Positions 55,289 to 64,000 of a DNA stretch of 64,000 nt are shown here, piece after piece. The notes under the pieces were generated by a model, which had not been told where the DNA came from, ran no database searches, and saw only the letters and a list, made by a program, of their open reading frames with translations. This DNA is from CAXTSE01 sp035554115 (GTDB taxonomy: Bacteria; Actinomycetota; Actinomycetes; Actinomycetales; Microbacteriaceae). The stretch is from contig DATMIW010000024.1 of assembly GCA_035554115.1 (NCBI GenBank), positions 1 to 64,000 of the forward strand, read 5' to 3'. The position numbers and the translations under genes are program-made. How positions within the stretch are numbered: the stretch's first letter is position 1; each line of letters starts with the position of its first letter.

Positions 55289-56053
55289 TTACGCCTCAGC
55301 TCCTGCGGCGACCGGAGCGGCGTCGGCACGGGGCCCACGACCGCGCGGTGCGCTGTCACGACGCTCGGGGCGGGTCGACTTCTGCGACGCCTGCTCGCGA
55401 GCGAGTTCTTTGTTCGTGATGTCGCCCTTGTAGATCCACACCTTCACGCCGATGCGGCCGAACGTCGTACGAGCCTCGTAGAAGCCGTAGTCGATGTTCG
55501 CGCGCAGGGTGTGCAGCGGAACGCGACCCTCGCGGTAGAACTCGGAACGGCTCATTTCAGCGCCACCCAGACGACCCGACACCTGGATGCGGACACCCTT
55601 GACGGTGGAGGTGCGCTGAGCGCCCTGCAGACCCTTGCGCATAGCGCGGCGGAATGCGACGCGACCCGTGAGCTGCTCGGCAATGCCCTGAGCCACCAGC
55701 TGAGCCTCGGCCTCGGGGTTCTTCACCTCGAGGATGTTGAGCTGGATCTGCTTGCCGGTGAGCTTCTCGAGGTCGGCGCGGATGCGCTCGGCCTCGGCTC
55801 CACGACGGCCGATGACAATGCCGGGACGCGCGGTGTGGATGTCCACGCGCACGCGGTCACGGGTCCGCTCGATTTCAATGCGGGCGACGCCGGCACGGTC
55901 GAGGCTGGTCTTCAGCAGGTTGCGGATCTTGATGTCTTCGGTCACGAAGTCCGAATAACGCTGTCCGGGCTTCGTCGAGTCAGAGAACCAGCGCGACACG
56001 TGGTCGGTGGTGATTCCCAGTCGGAAGCCGTAGGGGTTGACCTTCTGGCCCAT
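55289..56053 (-). CDS. rpsC: 30S ribosomal protein S3
   Basis: 254 residues: [22 protein letters not shown] domain with [21 protein letters not shown]-terminal S3 domain, and an Arg/Ala-rich tail of about 30 residues. One-base overlap with rplV. Confidence 0.98.
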   Translation of the reverse strand: MGQKVNPYGFRLGITTDHVSRWFSDSTKPGQRYSDFVTEDIKIRNLLKTSLDRAGVARIEIERTRDRVRVDIHTARPGIVIGRRGAEAERIRADLEKLTGKQIQLNILEVKNPEAEAQLVAQGIAEQLTGRVAFRRAMRKGLQGAQRTSTVKGVRIQVSGRLGGAEMSRSEFYREGRVPLHTLRANIDYGFYEARTTFGRIGVKVWIYKGDITNKELAREQASQKSTRPERRDSAPRGRGPRADAAPVAAGAEA

Positions 56054-56451
56054 TACTTCTTACCTGCCTTCTTGTTCCCACCGGTGGTCGAGACCAGCTC
56101 GTCCGGAGTGGACAGGACGATCGTGATGTGGCTAGTGCGCTTGAGGATCTTGAACGCACGGCCCTGGGCACGCGGACGGAACCGCTTCAGGGTTGCTCCC
56201 TCGTCGACATACGCCTTCGAGATGACCAGGTCCTGCTCGTCCAGGTAGCTGTTGCTGGCGTCAGCCTTGACCCGTGCGTTTGCCATCGCCGAGGCGACAA
56301 GCTTGTAGACGGGCTCGCTCGCGGCCTGAGGCGCGAACTTCAGGATCGCCAGTGCTTCGACGGCCTGCTTTCCCCGGACGGCATCGACGATACGACGGGC
56401 CTTCATGGGGGTGACGCGGATGTGTCGCACGCGTGCGATCGACTCCACCAT
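56053..56451 (-). CDS. rplV: 50S ribosomal protein L22
   Basis: 132 residues: [20 protein letters not shown] and the tunnel-lining hairpin region near [12 protein letters not shown]. Confidence 0.98.
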   Translation of the reverse strand: MVESIARVRHIRVTPMKARRIVDAVRGKQAVEALAILKFAPQAASEPVYKLVASAMANARVKADASNSYLDEQDLVISKAYVDEGATLKRFRPRAQGRAFKILKRTSHITIVLSTPDELVSTTGGNKKAGKK

Positions 56452-56475
56452 TTCTCTTACCTCCCCGTCCCCGCG

Positions 56476-56757
56476 TTAGCGGCGACGACCCTTCTTGTCG
56501 TCCTTCTCGTGTCCACGGAAGGTGCGCGTCGGCGAGAACTCGCCGAGCTTGTGGCCGACCATGGCTTCTGTGACGAACACGGGGATGTGCTTGCGTCCGT
56601 CGTGCACGGCGATGGTGTGACCCAGCATTGCGGGCACGATCATCGACCGGCGTGACCAGGTCTTGATGACGTTCTTGGTGTTGGCTTCGTTCTGCGTCGC
56701 CACCTTGCGGAACAGGTGCTCGTCGACGAAGGGGCCTTTTTTGAGACTGCGCGGCAT
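56476..56757 (-). CDS. rpsS: 30S ribosomal protein S19
   Basis: 93 residues: [19 protein letters not shown] and [20 protein letters not shown]. Confidence 0.98.
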   Translation of the reverse strand: MPRSLKKGPFVDEHLFRKVATQNEANTKNVIKTWSRRSMIVPAMLGHTIAVHDGRKHIPVFVTEAMVGHKLGEFSPTRTFRGHEKDDKKGRRR

Positions 56758-56772
56758 TTTCTTCTTCTACCC

Positions 56773-57609
<837 letters not shown>

Positions 57610-57626
57610 GTGAGTTCTCCTGGTCC

Positions 57627-57926
57627 CTAGCCGACAGCCGTGAAGATGTCGATTGAACCGGACTTGAGGGTGACGATGGCGCGCTTGGTGTCCTTGCGCT
57701 TGCCGAGTCCGAACTTGGTGCGACGGGTCTTGCCCTGACGGTTGAGCGTGTTCACCGAGGCGACCTTCACGTTGAAGATCTTTTCGATGGCGAGCTTGAT
57801 CTCAGTCTTGTTCGAACGCGGGTCCACCACGAAGGTGTACTTGCCGTCGTCGATCAGGCCGTAGCTCTTCTCGCTGACAACCGGCGACAGGATGATGTCG
57901 CGGGGGTCTTTGTTGTAGCCGCTCAT
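57627..57926 (-). CDS. rplW: 50S ribosomal protein L23
   Basis: 99 residues at the tunnel exit: [20 protein letters not shown] and [20 protein letters not shown]. 4-base overlap with rplD. Confidence 0.98.
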   Translation of the reverse strand: MSGYNKDPRDIILSPVVSEKSYGLIDDGKYTFVVDPRSNKTEIKLAIEKIFNVKVASVNTLNRQGKTRRTKFGLGKRKDTKRAIVTLKSGSIDIFTAVG

Positions 57927-58600
57927 TCGCCGGCCTCCTTCTTATCCGCGATGGCAGCGTTGTCTGCGTCCGTCGCGCGAGCGCCGACGAACCAGTCGTA
58001 GGCGGCCTTGGTGAAGACGATGTCATCGCTCACGACGACGTCGTAGGCGTTGAGCTGGTCGACCGACAGCACGTGAACGTTGCGCAGGTTGCGCACGCTC
58101 TTGAGCGCAATGTCGTCGTCGCGCTCGATGACGATCAGCACGTTCTTGCTGGTGGCGACGTTCTCGAGAACCGATACGGCGTTCTTGGTCGAGGGGGCTC
58201 CGTCGTTGCCGAAGCCTTCGATGACGTGCAGGCGCTCGCCACGGGCCCGGTCGGACAGAACACCGAGCAGGGCTGCGGCGATCATCTTCTTGGGGGTGCG
58301 CTGCGAGTAGTCGCGCGGCTGCGGTCCGTGGACCGTGCCACCGCCGCGGTGCTGCGGCATGCGGACGGAACCCTGACGGGCACGGCCGGTGCCCTTCTGC
58401 TTGAACGGCTTGACACCGGAACCGGACACTTCGCCGCGGTTCTTGGTCTTGTGCGTACCCTGACGCGCGGCAGCGAGCTGCGCGGTCACCACCTGGTGAA
58501 TGAGGGGCACGTTGGTCTGCTGGTCAAAGATCGCACCGGGCAGCTCGACCGAACCGGTCTTCTTACCCTGGGCGTCGACGACGTTGAGCGAGGTGGCCAT
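57923..58600 (-). CDS. rplD: 50S ribosomal protein L4
   Basis: 225 residues; [32 protein letters not shown] loop and [17 protein letters not shown]. In some bacteria L4 represses this operon; the long rpsJ leader upstream could be its target but that is untested here. Confidence 0.98.
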   Translation of the reverse strand: MATSLNVVDAQGKKTGSVELPGAIFDQQTNVPLIHQVVTAQLAAARQGTHKTKNRGEVSGSGVKPFKQKGTGRARQGSVRMPQHRGGGTVHGPQPRDYSQRTPKKMIAAALLGVLSDRARGERLHVIEGFGNDGAPSTKNAVSVLENVATSKNVLIVIERDDDIALKSVRNLRNVHVLSVDQLNAYDVVVSDDIVFTKAAYDWFVGARATDADNAAIADKKEAGE

Positions 58601-59253
58601 TATTTGGCTCCCTTCACGGCGGTGCGGACGAAGACGAGGCGGCCACGAGCTCCGGGAACGGCGCCCTTGACGAGGATGAGGTTCTTCTCGAGGTCGACCG
58701 AGTGCACCTTGAGGCCCTGCACGGTGACGCGCTCGCCACCCATGCGACCGGCCATACGCATGCCCTTGAAGACGCGGCTCGGCGTCGAGCTCGCACCAAT
58801 CGATCCGGGCTTGCGGTGGTTGCGGTGTGCACCGTGCGATGCGCTGACGCCCTTGAAGTTGTGACGCTTCATAACGCCGGCGAAGCCTTTGCCCTTGGAG
58901 GTGCCCACGACATCCACGTACTGGCCGGCTTCAAAGATGTCCACGCTGAGCTCCTGGCCCAGTGTGTAGTCGGCGGCGTCAGCGGTGCGGATCTCGGTGA
59001 GGTGGCGGCGCGGCGTCACGCCGGCAGCGTCGAAGTGACCCGAGGCGGGCTTGTTCACCTTGCGGGGGTCGATCTGGCCGTACGCGATCTGAACAGCGGT
59101 GTAGCCGTCCTTCTCGGGAGTGCGCAGCTGGGTCACGACATTCGGGGTGATCGAGACGACGGTCACGGGGATGAGCTTGTTGTTCTCATCCCAGACCTGG
59201 GTCATGCCGAGCTTCGTGCCCAGCAGTCCCTTCAGAGTCTTGGTTGCAGACAT
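58600..59253 (-). CDS. rplC: 50S ribosomal protein L3
   Basis: 217 residues: [20 protein letters not shown] and the tip [20 protein letters not shown]. One-base overlap with rplD. Confidence 0.98.
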   Translation of the reverse strand: MSATKTLKGLLGTKLGMTQVWDENNKLIPVTVVSITPNVVTQLRTPEKDGYTAVQIAYGQIDPRKVNKPASGHFDAAGVTPRRHLTEIRTADAADYTLGQELSVDIFEAGQYVDVVGTSKGKGFAGVMKRHNFKGVSASHGAHRNHRKPGSIGASSTPSRVFKGMRMAGRMGGERVTVQGLKVHSVDLEKNLILVKGAVPGARGRLVFVRTAVKGAK

Positions 59254-59287
59254 GTTCTTCCTCTTGGCTCTCAGCGCTTAGCGGGCG

Positions 59288-59596
59288 CTAAAGCTTGATC
59301 TCGATGTTGACGTCGGCGGGCAGGTCGAGACGCATAAGCGAATCAACGGCCTTCGGCGTCGGGTCGATGATGTCGATGAGACGTTTGTGGGTGCGCTTCT
59401 CGAAGTGCTCGCGGCTGTCCTTGTACTTGTGAGGGGAGCGGATCACGACGATCACGTTCTTCTCAGTAGGCAGCGGAACCGGGCCGACGACTGTGGCGCC
59501 CGCGCGGGTCACCGTGTCGACGATCTTGCGTGCTGAGGCGTCGAGTCCGGCGTGGTCGTACGACTTGAGCCGGATGCGGATCTTCTGTCCCGCCAT
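59288..59596 (-). CDS. rpsJ: 30S ribosomal protein S10
   Basis: 102 residues from ATG 59596 ([20 protein letters not shown]), with AGAAGAGAG upstream; in-frame codons further up are leader. First gene of the S10-spc block; preceded by a leader of nearly 300 bases. Confidence 0.98.
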   Translation of the reverse strand: MAGQKIRIRLKSYDHAGLDASARKIVDTVTRAGATVVGPVPLPTEKNVIVVIRSPHKYKDSREHFEKRTHKRLIDIIDPTPKAVDSLMRLDLPADVNIEIKL

Positions 59597-59897
59597 GTGT
59601 TCTCTCTTCTCTGTCCTGTGCGTTTCTGGCCTGTGCGCTGTCCTCTTCCGAGGGCGCACACGCGCTCGCATTTCTGTTCGCGCACCGCTGTTCTTCTGTC
59701 AATCCCACTCCCGCGCGGCGCGATGTCGCACAGCACATGAGCCCGCGCCGAAAGCCGAGGCTTTTGGTTCGGGTGGGATTCGAGTGAAACCGTGTTCTGC
59801 TCCCTGCGGCCCAGCCTCATCGGTGCTTTCGCAACCGGAGCAGTGCACATCAAGTGGAGTGACCCGCACGCATGCGCGCAGGATGTTGAACTAGATG

Positions 59898-59926
59898 AGT
59901 TTGCCATACCCGCGCCATTGCTGCAA
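59898..59926 (-). promoter_or_regulatory. Promoter of the S10 ribosomal operon
   Basis: Minus-strand -35 TTGCAG (59926-59921), 17-base spacer, -10 CAAACT (59903-59898). Predicted start near 59891 gives a leader of about 295 bases before rpsJ. The leader contains complementary AATCCCAC (59701-59708) and GTGGGATT (59773-59780) segments and no gene that I can support. The rest of the gap up to 60034 shows only a GGGC-A-rich-GCCC hairpin. Confidence 0.6.
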
Positions 59927-60034
59927 CCCGGGCGTGTCGCGTCGTCGATCGGGCAAAAAACGCCCCACCCGCGCCACTTTCGAGCACTTTCTGCCCGTTC
60001 GGCGTATCTGTGCCCGAAGGTGACAAAGCCCGCC

Positions 60035-61003
60035 TCAGGCGAGGAGGGCGCGAAGCTCGGATTCGACGGAGCCGAGTCGCTGCGGATCGATTGTCACACC
60101 GGACTCGTAGGCGTCGAGCAGCCGCGGGTCGATATAGCTGCCACGGGCAATAGCGGGCGTGTTACCCAGCACATCCGCGGCGGCACGCACAGCAGCCGAG
60201 ATGGCACGGGCTCGCGCGGCCTCCGACGACTTCGGACCCGTCCGGGCGAGACTCACCGCCGCCGCGGCGGTGCCATGCAGGGTCCGAAAGTCTTTGGCCG
60301 AGAAGTCGCCACCCGTTCGACTCCGCACATCGTCGTTGATCTCCGACGCCGAAACCGGATGCCATCCCCGGTCGTCGTTCCAGGCCAGCAGGTGCGCGCG
60401 GGCCCCCCGTCGCTTGAGCGCTGTCACCAGCGCGGCCAGGTCGGCATCCCGAATGTCGGATTCCCACGCCTGCCCACTCTTCGCGGGGAACCGCAGTTCC
60501 ACCGTCTCTCCCCCGGTCACATGCGCATGGGCTCCGAGCAGTGTCGACAGCCCGAAGCTGCCGTGTTCGGCGGCGTACCGTTCGGATCCGACCCGCAGAC
60601 TGCCGGTGTCCAGCATCCGGAACGCACCTGCCAGTACGCGTTCACGAGTGAGGCCTTCGCCGCGTAGGTCGATCGTCACACCACGACGTGCCGCGGGCAG
60701 GCTTTCGGCAAGCTCCAGTGCGCGGTCGAATTTGATGCCGTCCTTCTGCTGCCGCCAGGCGGGGTGGTATAGATACTGTCGGCGCCCGGCCGCATCGACC
60801 CCTGTCGCCTGCACATGGCCGTTCGCGTAGGGCGCGATCCACACCTCGTCCCAGGCGGGCGGGATCACGAGGCCGGCGATGCGCTCGAGAGTCGCGTCGT
60901 CATCCACCCGCTCGCCATCCGCACCGAGGTAGCGGAACCCGCGACCCGCGCGGATGCGGCGGATCCCGGCACCCTGGGTGTTCGACCGACGCAGGCGAGG
61001 CAT
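60035..61003 (-). CDS. DNA topoisomerase IB (poxvirus/bacterial type)
   Basis: 322 residues. Relaxes supercoils through a 3'-phosphotyrosine. N-terminal beta domain (GFRYLGADGERVDDDATLER, IPPAWDEVWIAP), then the catalytic domain with YHPAWRQQKDGIKFDR, RVLAGAFRMLDTGSLRVGSE (first Arg region), LRFPAKSG, RTLHGTAAAA and the nucleophile Tyr in RGSYIDPRLLDAY near residue 285. These are accessory repair-type enzymes scattered in soil bacteria. A weak hairpin CTCGCC-TGA-GGCGGG overlaps the stop. Confidence 0.94.
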   Translation of the reverse strand: MPRLRRSNTQGAGIRRIRAGRGFRYLGADGERVDDDATLERIAGLVIPPAWDEVWIAPYANGHVQATGVDAAGRRQYLYHPAWRQQKDGIKFDRALELAESLPAARRGVTIDLRGEGLTRERVLAGAFRMLDTGSLRVGSERYAAEHGSFGLSTLLGAHAHVTGGETVELRFPAKSGQAWESDIRDADLAALVTALKRRGARAHLLAWNDDRGWHPVSASEINDDVRSRTGGDFSAKDFRTLHGTAAAAVSLARTGPKSSEAARARAISAAVRAAADVLGNTPAIARGSYIDPRLLDAYESGVTIDPQRLGSVESELRALLA

Positions 61004-61052
61004 GCCGCAACAGTAGGTTCACTCCCCCGCGCGGAGGCAGGGGTTGACAGGG

Positions 61053-61787
61053 CTAGCGGAGCTCGTCCGCGAGCACGAGCGGTGCCCCCGAACGATGGGT
61101 GCCCGGCTTCTGGCCCCGTACCGTCATCAGTCCGACGCTGAAAACCCACACCAGCCAGGGGAAGATCGCCAGCAGGGCGTTGCCGAAACCGCCTACCGCG
61201 AAGAAGCTCGCCGGCGAGGTTCCCCCGAACGCAACAGGTGCCCAGGCGAGGTTTGAGACAGCCGTAACTGCGGCGAGAGTTCCCGTCCATCGCGGCACCA
61301 CCCGCGAGGCGAAGGTCAGATAGGCGGATGCCGCCGAGACGAGCGCAAGCAGCACCGCCCCCGTAGACCCGAACATCAGGGCATGACCCTCGATGAGAGT
61401 GCGGATTGCTGACGCGTCGGGTTCGAGACCCATGACATCCAGAGCGACGCCGCCGTCGAGCGCGTCGCCCACCAGGGTGACCGCGACGAAAACGAGGCCC
61501 GCACCGAAGGCGAGGTCGGCGATCCATTCGAGGTCTGGCCGCGATTTCGTTACCAATTGACGGAAACAGCCGAGGAAGACGATCAGAAACGCCATGAGGA
61601 AGGTGTCGGCGAGAACGACGATGATCGTTTGCGCGCTCGTCGCCTCGACGTAATGCACAAGAGCTTCCGCATCGTCGAGCTCAGGGCGATGCCCCATGGT
61701 GAGCTTGGTGATCGCTTCAAGCCCGAGCAGTAACGCGACGGCGAACGCGGAAACGCCTGTCCATCGGCGTACGTCGGGGGTTCGCAT
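61053..61787 (-). CDS. Integral membrane protein of unknown function (DUF4386-like)
   Basis: 244 residues with about six hydrophobic segments: WTGVSAFAVALLLGLEAI, QTIIVVLADTFLMAFLIVFL, LAFGAGLVFVAVTLVGDAL, ALMFGSTGAVLLALVSAASA, a fifth near 180 and ALLAIFPWLVWVFSVGLMTV. The arrangement resembles DUF4386-type proteins but the match is weak. A short charged C-terminus is cytoplasmic. Leaderless start supported by TAGACT. Function not known. Confidence 0.7.
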   Translation of the reverse strand: MRTPDVRRWTGVSAFAVALLLGLEAITKLTMGHRPELDDAEALVHYVEATSAQTIIVVLADTFLMAFLIVFLGCFRQLVTKSRPDLEWIADLAFGAGLVFVAVTLVGDALDGGVALDVMGLEPDASAIRTLIEGHALMFGSTGAVLLALVSAASAYLTFASRVVPRWTGTLAAVTAVSNLAWAPVAFGGTSPASFFAVGGFGNALLAIFPWLVWVFSVGLMTVRGQKPGTHRSGAPLVLADELR

Positions 61788-61793
61788 GAGGTG

Positions 61794-61799
61794 AGTCTA
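61794..61799 (-). promoter_or_regulatory. Leaderless-type -10 element for the membrane protein gene
   Basis: Minus-strand TAGACT, six bases before ATG 61787. Confidence 0.6.
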
Positions 61800-61807
61800 C
61801 GGAGCGG

Positions 61808-61832
61808 GATCTCGACAGGCTCGATCAACGGG
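61808..61832. repeat. TCGACAGGCTCGA dispersed repeat overlapping the hydrolase stop
   Basis: GATCTCGACAGGCTCGATCA then ACGGG. The TGA stop of the hydrolase gene (61827-61825) lies inside it. Confidence 0.6.
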
Positions 61833-62850
61833 ACGTGACGGTGTCCAAGAAGGTGATGGTCTTTTTCAGGGCAGCTTTCGCGTCGGCACCGTCGAGGTGG
61901 AACTGGTATTCGTGCGCCAAAGCCGGTTCGTGGTCTGTCGCATAGAAGACCCGCGTGACATTGACCCCGAGACTTTTGAGCCGATCGGCCATCGGCACCG
62001 ACTGGATGAGGGTCAGCGGGTCCGCGTTTCCTCCCGAGATGTAGGTGGTCGGAAAGTCCTCCGTCGCGAACTCGAGCGACGACATGAGGGCACCCGGAGG
62101 CTCCTGCGACCAGTCCTTGGTCCCTGTGTAGGCCCAGAGCGCAACTTTGAAGCCCCACGCGCCAATGCCGGTGAGCTTGGCCATGCCATCCATCTCGTAA
62201 ACACCGCAGTTGAGGACGGTGCCCCGCAGCTGGGATGCCGACAGCGCCGAGTCGATGCCGGTGAGCTGCTCGAACTCGGGATTCGTGGCCAACACCGCAA
62301 GCTCGCTCGCCAGCTGCGCGCCCGCCGAATCCCCCGCGAGAACAACCCGATCGGGGTCGATGCCGAACTCCTCGGCGTGATCGAGCAGATACCCGATGGT
62401 GTCGTTGAGCTGAGTGACGGCCGTGGGGTAGATGGCCTCGGGTCCCACCGTGTAGTCCAGCCCGATGGTGGTGTACCCCTTCGCGGCGAGGATGCGAAGG
62501 TACGGTGCAACGTCGCGCTTGTCCCCCGAGATCCAGGCTCCGCCATGGATCCACAGCACCGTCGGCAGGGCCGCCTTGGCGCCACCGGGACGGAACACGT
62601 CGAAGGACGGCAGACCCGGTGCGGCAACATCCAGTCGGGCATCAATGGGGCTGTCAGGCAGGTGCCGGTTCATCTCGGTAACCGTCGCAGCGCCACCCTG
62701 CTCGAACACGGACCGGATCAGCATGGCCGAGGGCCAGGGTGACGCGTTGGTCCAGACGAGCAGTCCCACAATGATGACGGCAATTCCCGTGAGCACTGTT
62801 CGCGAACGGCGCGAGAACCACCGACGCACAGCTCCCCCAAGCTTTTTCAT
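61825..62850 (-). CDS. Membrane-anchored alpha/beta hydrolase (HSL-type esterase)
   Basis: 341 residues from ATG 62850, chosen by TACGAT six bases upstream. N-terminal basic stretch and one membrane segment (about 18-38) anchor the enzyme facing outward. Catalytic domain: oxyanion-hole HGGAW (VLWIHGGAWISG), nucleophile Ser in LAGDSAGAQLA, acid in GGNADPL and His in HEYQF. This is the hormone-sensitive-lipase/BD-FAE group that acts on carboxylic esters. Substrate unknown. Upstream in-frame codons to 63030 overlap the tuf terminator and are not coding. Confidence 0.88.
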   Translation of the reverse strand: MKKLGGAVRRWFSRRSRTVLTGIAVIIVGLLVWTNASPWPSAMLIRSVFEQGGAATVTEMNRHLPDSPIDARLDVAAPGLPSFDVFRPGGAKAALPTVLWIHGGAWISGDKRDVAPYLRILAAKGYTTIGLDYTVGPEAIYPTAVTQLNDTIGYLLDHAEEFGIDPDRVVLAGDSAGAQLASELAVLATNPEFEQLTGIDSALSASQLRGTVLNCGVYEMDGMAKLTGIGAWGFKVALWAYTGTKDWSQEPPGALMSSLEFATEDFPTTYISGGNADPLTLIQSVPMADRLKSLGVNVTRVFYATDHEPALAHEYQFHLDGADAKAALKKTITFLDTVTSR

Positions 62851-62856
62851 GAGCCG

Positions 62857-62862
62857 ATCGTA
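62857..62862 (-). promoter_or_regulatory. Leaderless-type -10 element for the hydrolase gene
   Basis: Minus-strand TACGAT, six bases before ATG 62850. Confidence 0.6.
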
Positions 62863-62930
62863 TCTTTCGGGTCTGACACGGGTGGCTGCACTCGCCGATG
62901 CGTCGGGAACGACGCGCACGTGGAAACGAC

Positions 62931-62962
62931 GAAGGGGCCGAGCCTTTCGGCCCGACCCCTTC
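62931..62962 (-). terminator. tuf terminator hairpin
   Basis: GAAGGGG (62931-62937) pairs with CCCCTTC (62956-62962), with further inner pairing around a TTTC loop. Lies 15 bases past the tuf stop. Confidence 0.75.
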
Positions 62963-62977
62963 ATGTGGTTTCGATAG

Positions 62978-64000
62978 TTACTTGAGAACCTTCGTGACCT
63001 TGCCGGCGCCCACGGTGCGGCCACCCTCACGGATGGCGAAGCCGAGGCCCTCCTCCATGGCGATGGGCTGGATCAGCTCAACCGTCATGTCGGTGGTGTC
63101 ACCAGGCATGACCATCTCGGTGCCCTCGGGCAGCGAGATGACGCCGGTGACGTCGGTGGTGCGGAAGTAGAACTGGGGGCGGTAGTTGCCATAGAACGGG
63201 TTGTGACGCCCACCCTCATCCTTCGACAGGATGTAGGCGGTGCCCTCGAAGTTCGTGTGCGGCGTAACCGAACCCGGCTTCACAACAACCTGACCGCGCT
63301 CGACATCTTCACGCTTGGTACCGCGAAGCAGCAGACCACAGTTCTCGCCGGCCCAGGCCTCGTCGAGCTGCTTGTGGAACATCTCGATACCCGTGACCGT
63401 GGTCTTCTGCGTCGGGCGGATGCCAACGATTTCGACCTCGGAGTTGATGGCCAGCGTGCCACGCTCGGCGCGGCCCGTGACGACGGTTCCACGACCGGTG
63501 ATCGTGAAGACGTCCTCGATCGGCATGAGGAACGGCTTGTCCTTGTCGCGGATGGGGTCGGGCACGTTGTTGTCAACGGCTTCCATGAGCTCGAGGATCG
63601 ACTCGGTCCACTTCGGGTCGCCTTCGAGAGCCTTGAGGCCCGAAACGCGCACGACGGGGGCGTTGTCGCCATCGAAGTCCTGGCTCGAGAGCAGCTCGCG
63701 AACCTCGAGCTCAACGAGCTCAAGGATCTCTTCGTCGTCGACCATGTCGGACTTGTTGAGCGCGACCAGCAGATACGGCACGCCGACCTGCTTGGCGAGC
63801 AGCACGTGCTCGCGGGTCTGCGCCATCGGGCCGTCAGTCGCCGCAACCACGAGGATCGCGCCGTCCATCTGAGCAGCACCGGTGATCATGTTCTTGATGT
63901 AGTCCGCGTGGCCGGGAGCGTCGACGTGCGCGTAGTGGCGCTTCGGCGTCTCGTACTCGACGTGCGAAATGTTGATCGTGATGCCGCGCTGACGCTCTTC
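62978..64000 (-). CDS. tuf: Elongation factor Tu, truncated by window edge
   Basis: 340 C-terminal residues; roughly the first 57, with the P-loop, are beyond the edge. The fragment opens inside the switch I region ([16 protein letters not shown]), continues with DAPGHADYI (G3), NKSDMVDD (G4) and the G5 region, then domains 2 ([15 protein letters not shown]) and 3 ([20 protein letters not shown]). Delivers aminoacyl-tRNA to the ribosome. fusA and the rps12/7 genes would be expected next upstream. Confidence 0.98.
   Translation of the reverse strand, partial: EERQRGITINISHVEYETPKRHYAHVDAPGHADYIKNMITGAAQMDGAILVVAATDGPMAQTREHVLLAKQVGVPYLLVALNKSDMVDDEEILELVELEVRELLSSQDFDGDNAPVVRVSGLKALEGDPKWTESILELMEAVDNNVPDPIRDKDKPFLMPIEDVFTITGRGTVVTGRAERGTLAINSEVEIVGIRPTQKTTVTGIEMFHKQLDEAWAGENCGLLLRGTKREDVERGQVVVKPGSVTPHTNFEGTAYILSKDEGGRHNPFYGNYRPQFYFRTTDVTGVISLPEGTEMVMPGDTTDMTVELIQPIAMEEGLGFAIREGGRTVGAGKVTKVLK

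Overview
The window is high-GC DNA from an actinomycete. The gene order (alr-tsaE-tsaB-rimI-tsaD, glmM-rpsI-rplM-truA, S10/spc/alpha ribosomal clusters), a LpdA-type quinone reductase, an HrcA/CIRCE-controlled groES standing alone, and the many TAnnnT-N6/7-ATG leaderless starts suggest Actinomycetota. A dispersed TCGACAGGCTCGA-type repeat points to the family Microbacteriaceae; that family call is inference from memory, not from a search. Nearly all of the window is conserved core genome. I see no prophage, transposase, CRISPR array or rRNA. Both ends cut genes: sdhA at the left and tuf at the right.

Left third (1-30 kb): the end of a succinate dehydrogenase operon (sdhA-sdhB); an unusual sigma factor fused to its own membrane anti-sigma module, with two matching ECF-type promoters; PTS enzyme I; a YihY-family membrane protein; exonuclease III; tryptophanyl-tRNA synthetase. 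An FMN riboswitch precedes a complete riboflavin operon (ribD-ribE-ribBA-ribH). Then come a lipoprotein, an ABC exporter, a three-gene unit (PBP4-like protein with lost catalytic motifs, 27-residue membrane peptide, TrmH/SpoU methyltransferase) behind an oxidoreductase, a secreted CAP-like protein, tRNA-Thr(CGU), a TetR regulator beside lpdA, and purine salvage and sugar-phosphate genes (PNP, phosphomutase, adenosine deaminase with a coupled PTS EIIA, guaB). A branched-chain-type solute-binding protein and CIRCE-groES follow.

Middle (30-44 kb): a SAM methyltransferase, a DUF4190-like protein, the t6A/cell-wall cluster tsaD-rimI-tsaB-tsaE-alr-acpS-glmS, coaA, glmM-rpsI-rplM-truA and an OatA-like acyltransferase with a C-terminal SGNH domain. 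Together these feed tRNA modification, peptidoglycan precursors (D-Ala, GlcN-6-P to GlcN-1-P), acyl carrier protein activation and CoA.

Right third (44-64 kb): the S10-spc-alpha ribosomal block read on the minus strand from rpsJ to rplQ, including secY, adk, infA, rpmJ and rpoA. Several ribosomal proteins (L15, S5, L17, L29, S9, S17) carry low-complexity tails. rpsN and map are missing from their usual places. Upstream of rpsJ lie a poxvirus-type topoisomerase IB, a membrane protein, an alpha/beta hydrolase and tuf.

The least ordinary signals are the sigma/anti-sigma fusion with its duplicated promoter, the apparently inactive PBP4 homologue with the tiny membrane peptide, three families of short dispersed palindromic repeats (one of which is translated inside two unrelated proteins), and structured leaders or terminators inside the ribosomal operons.
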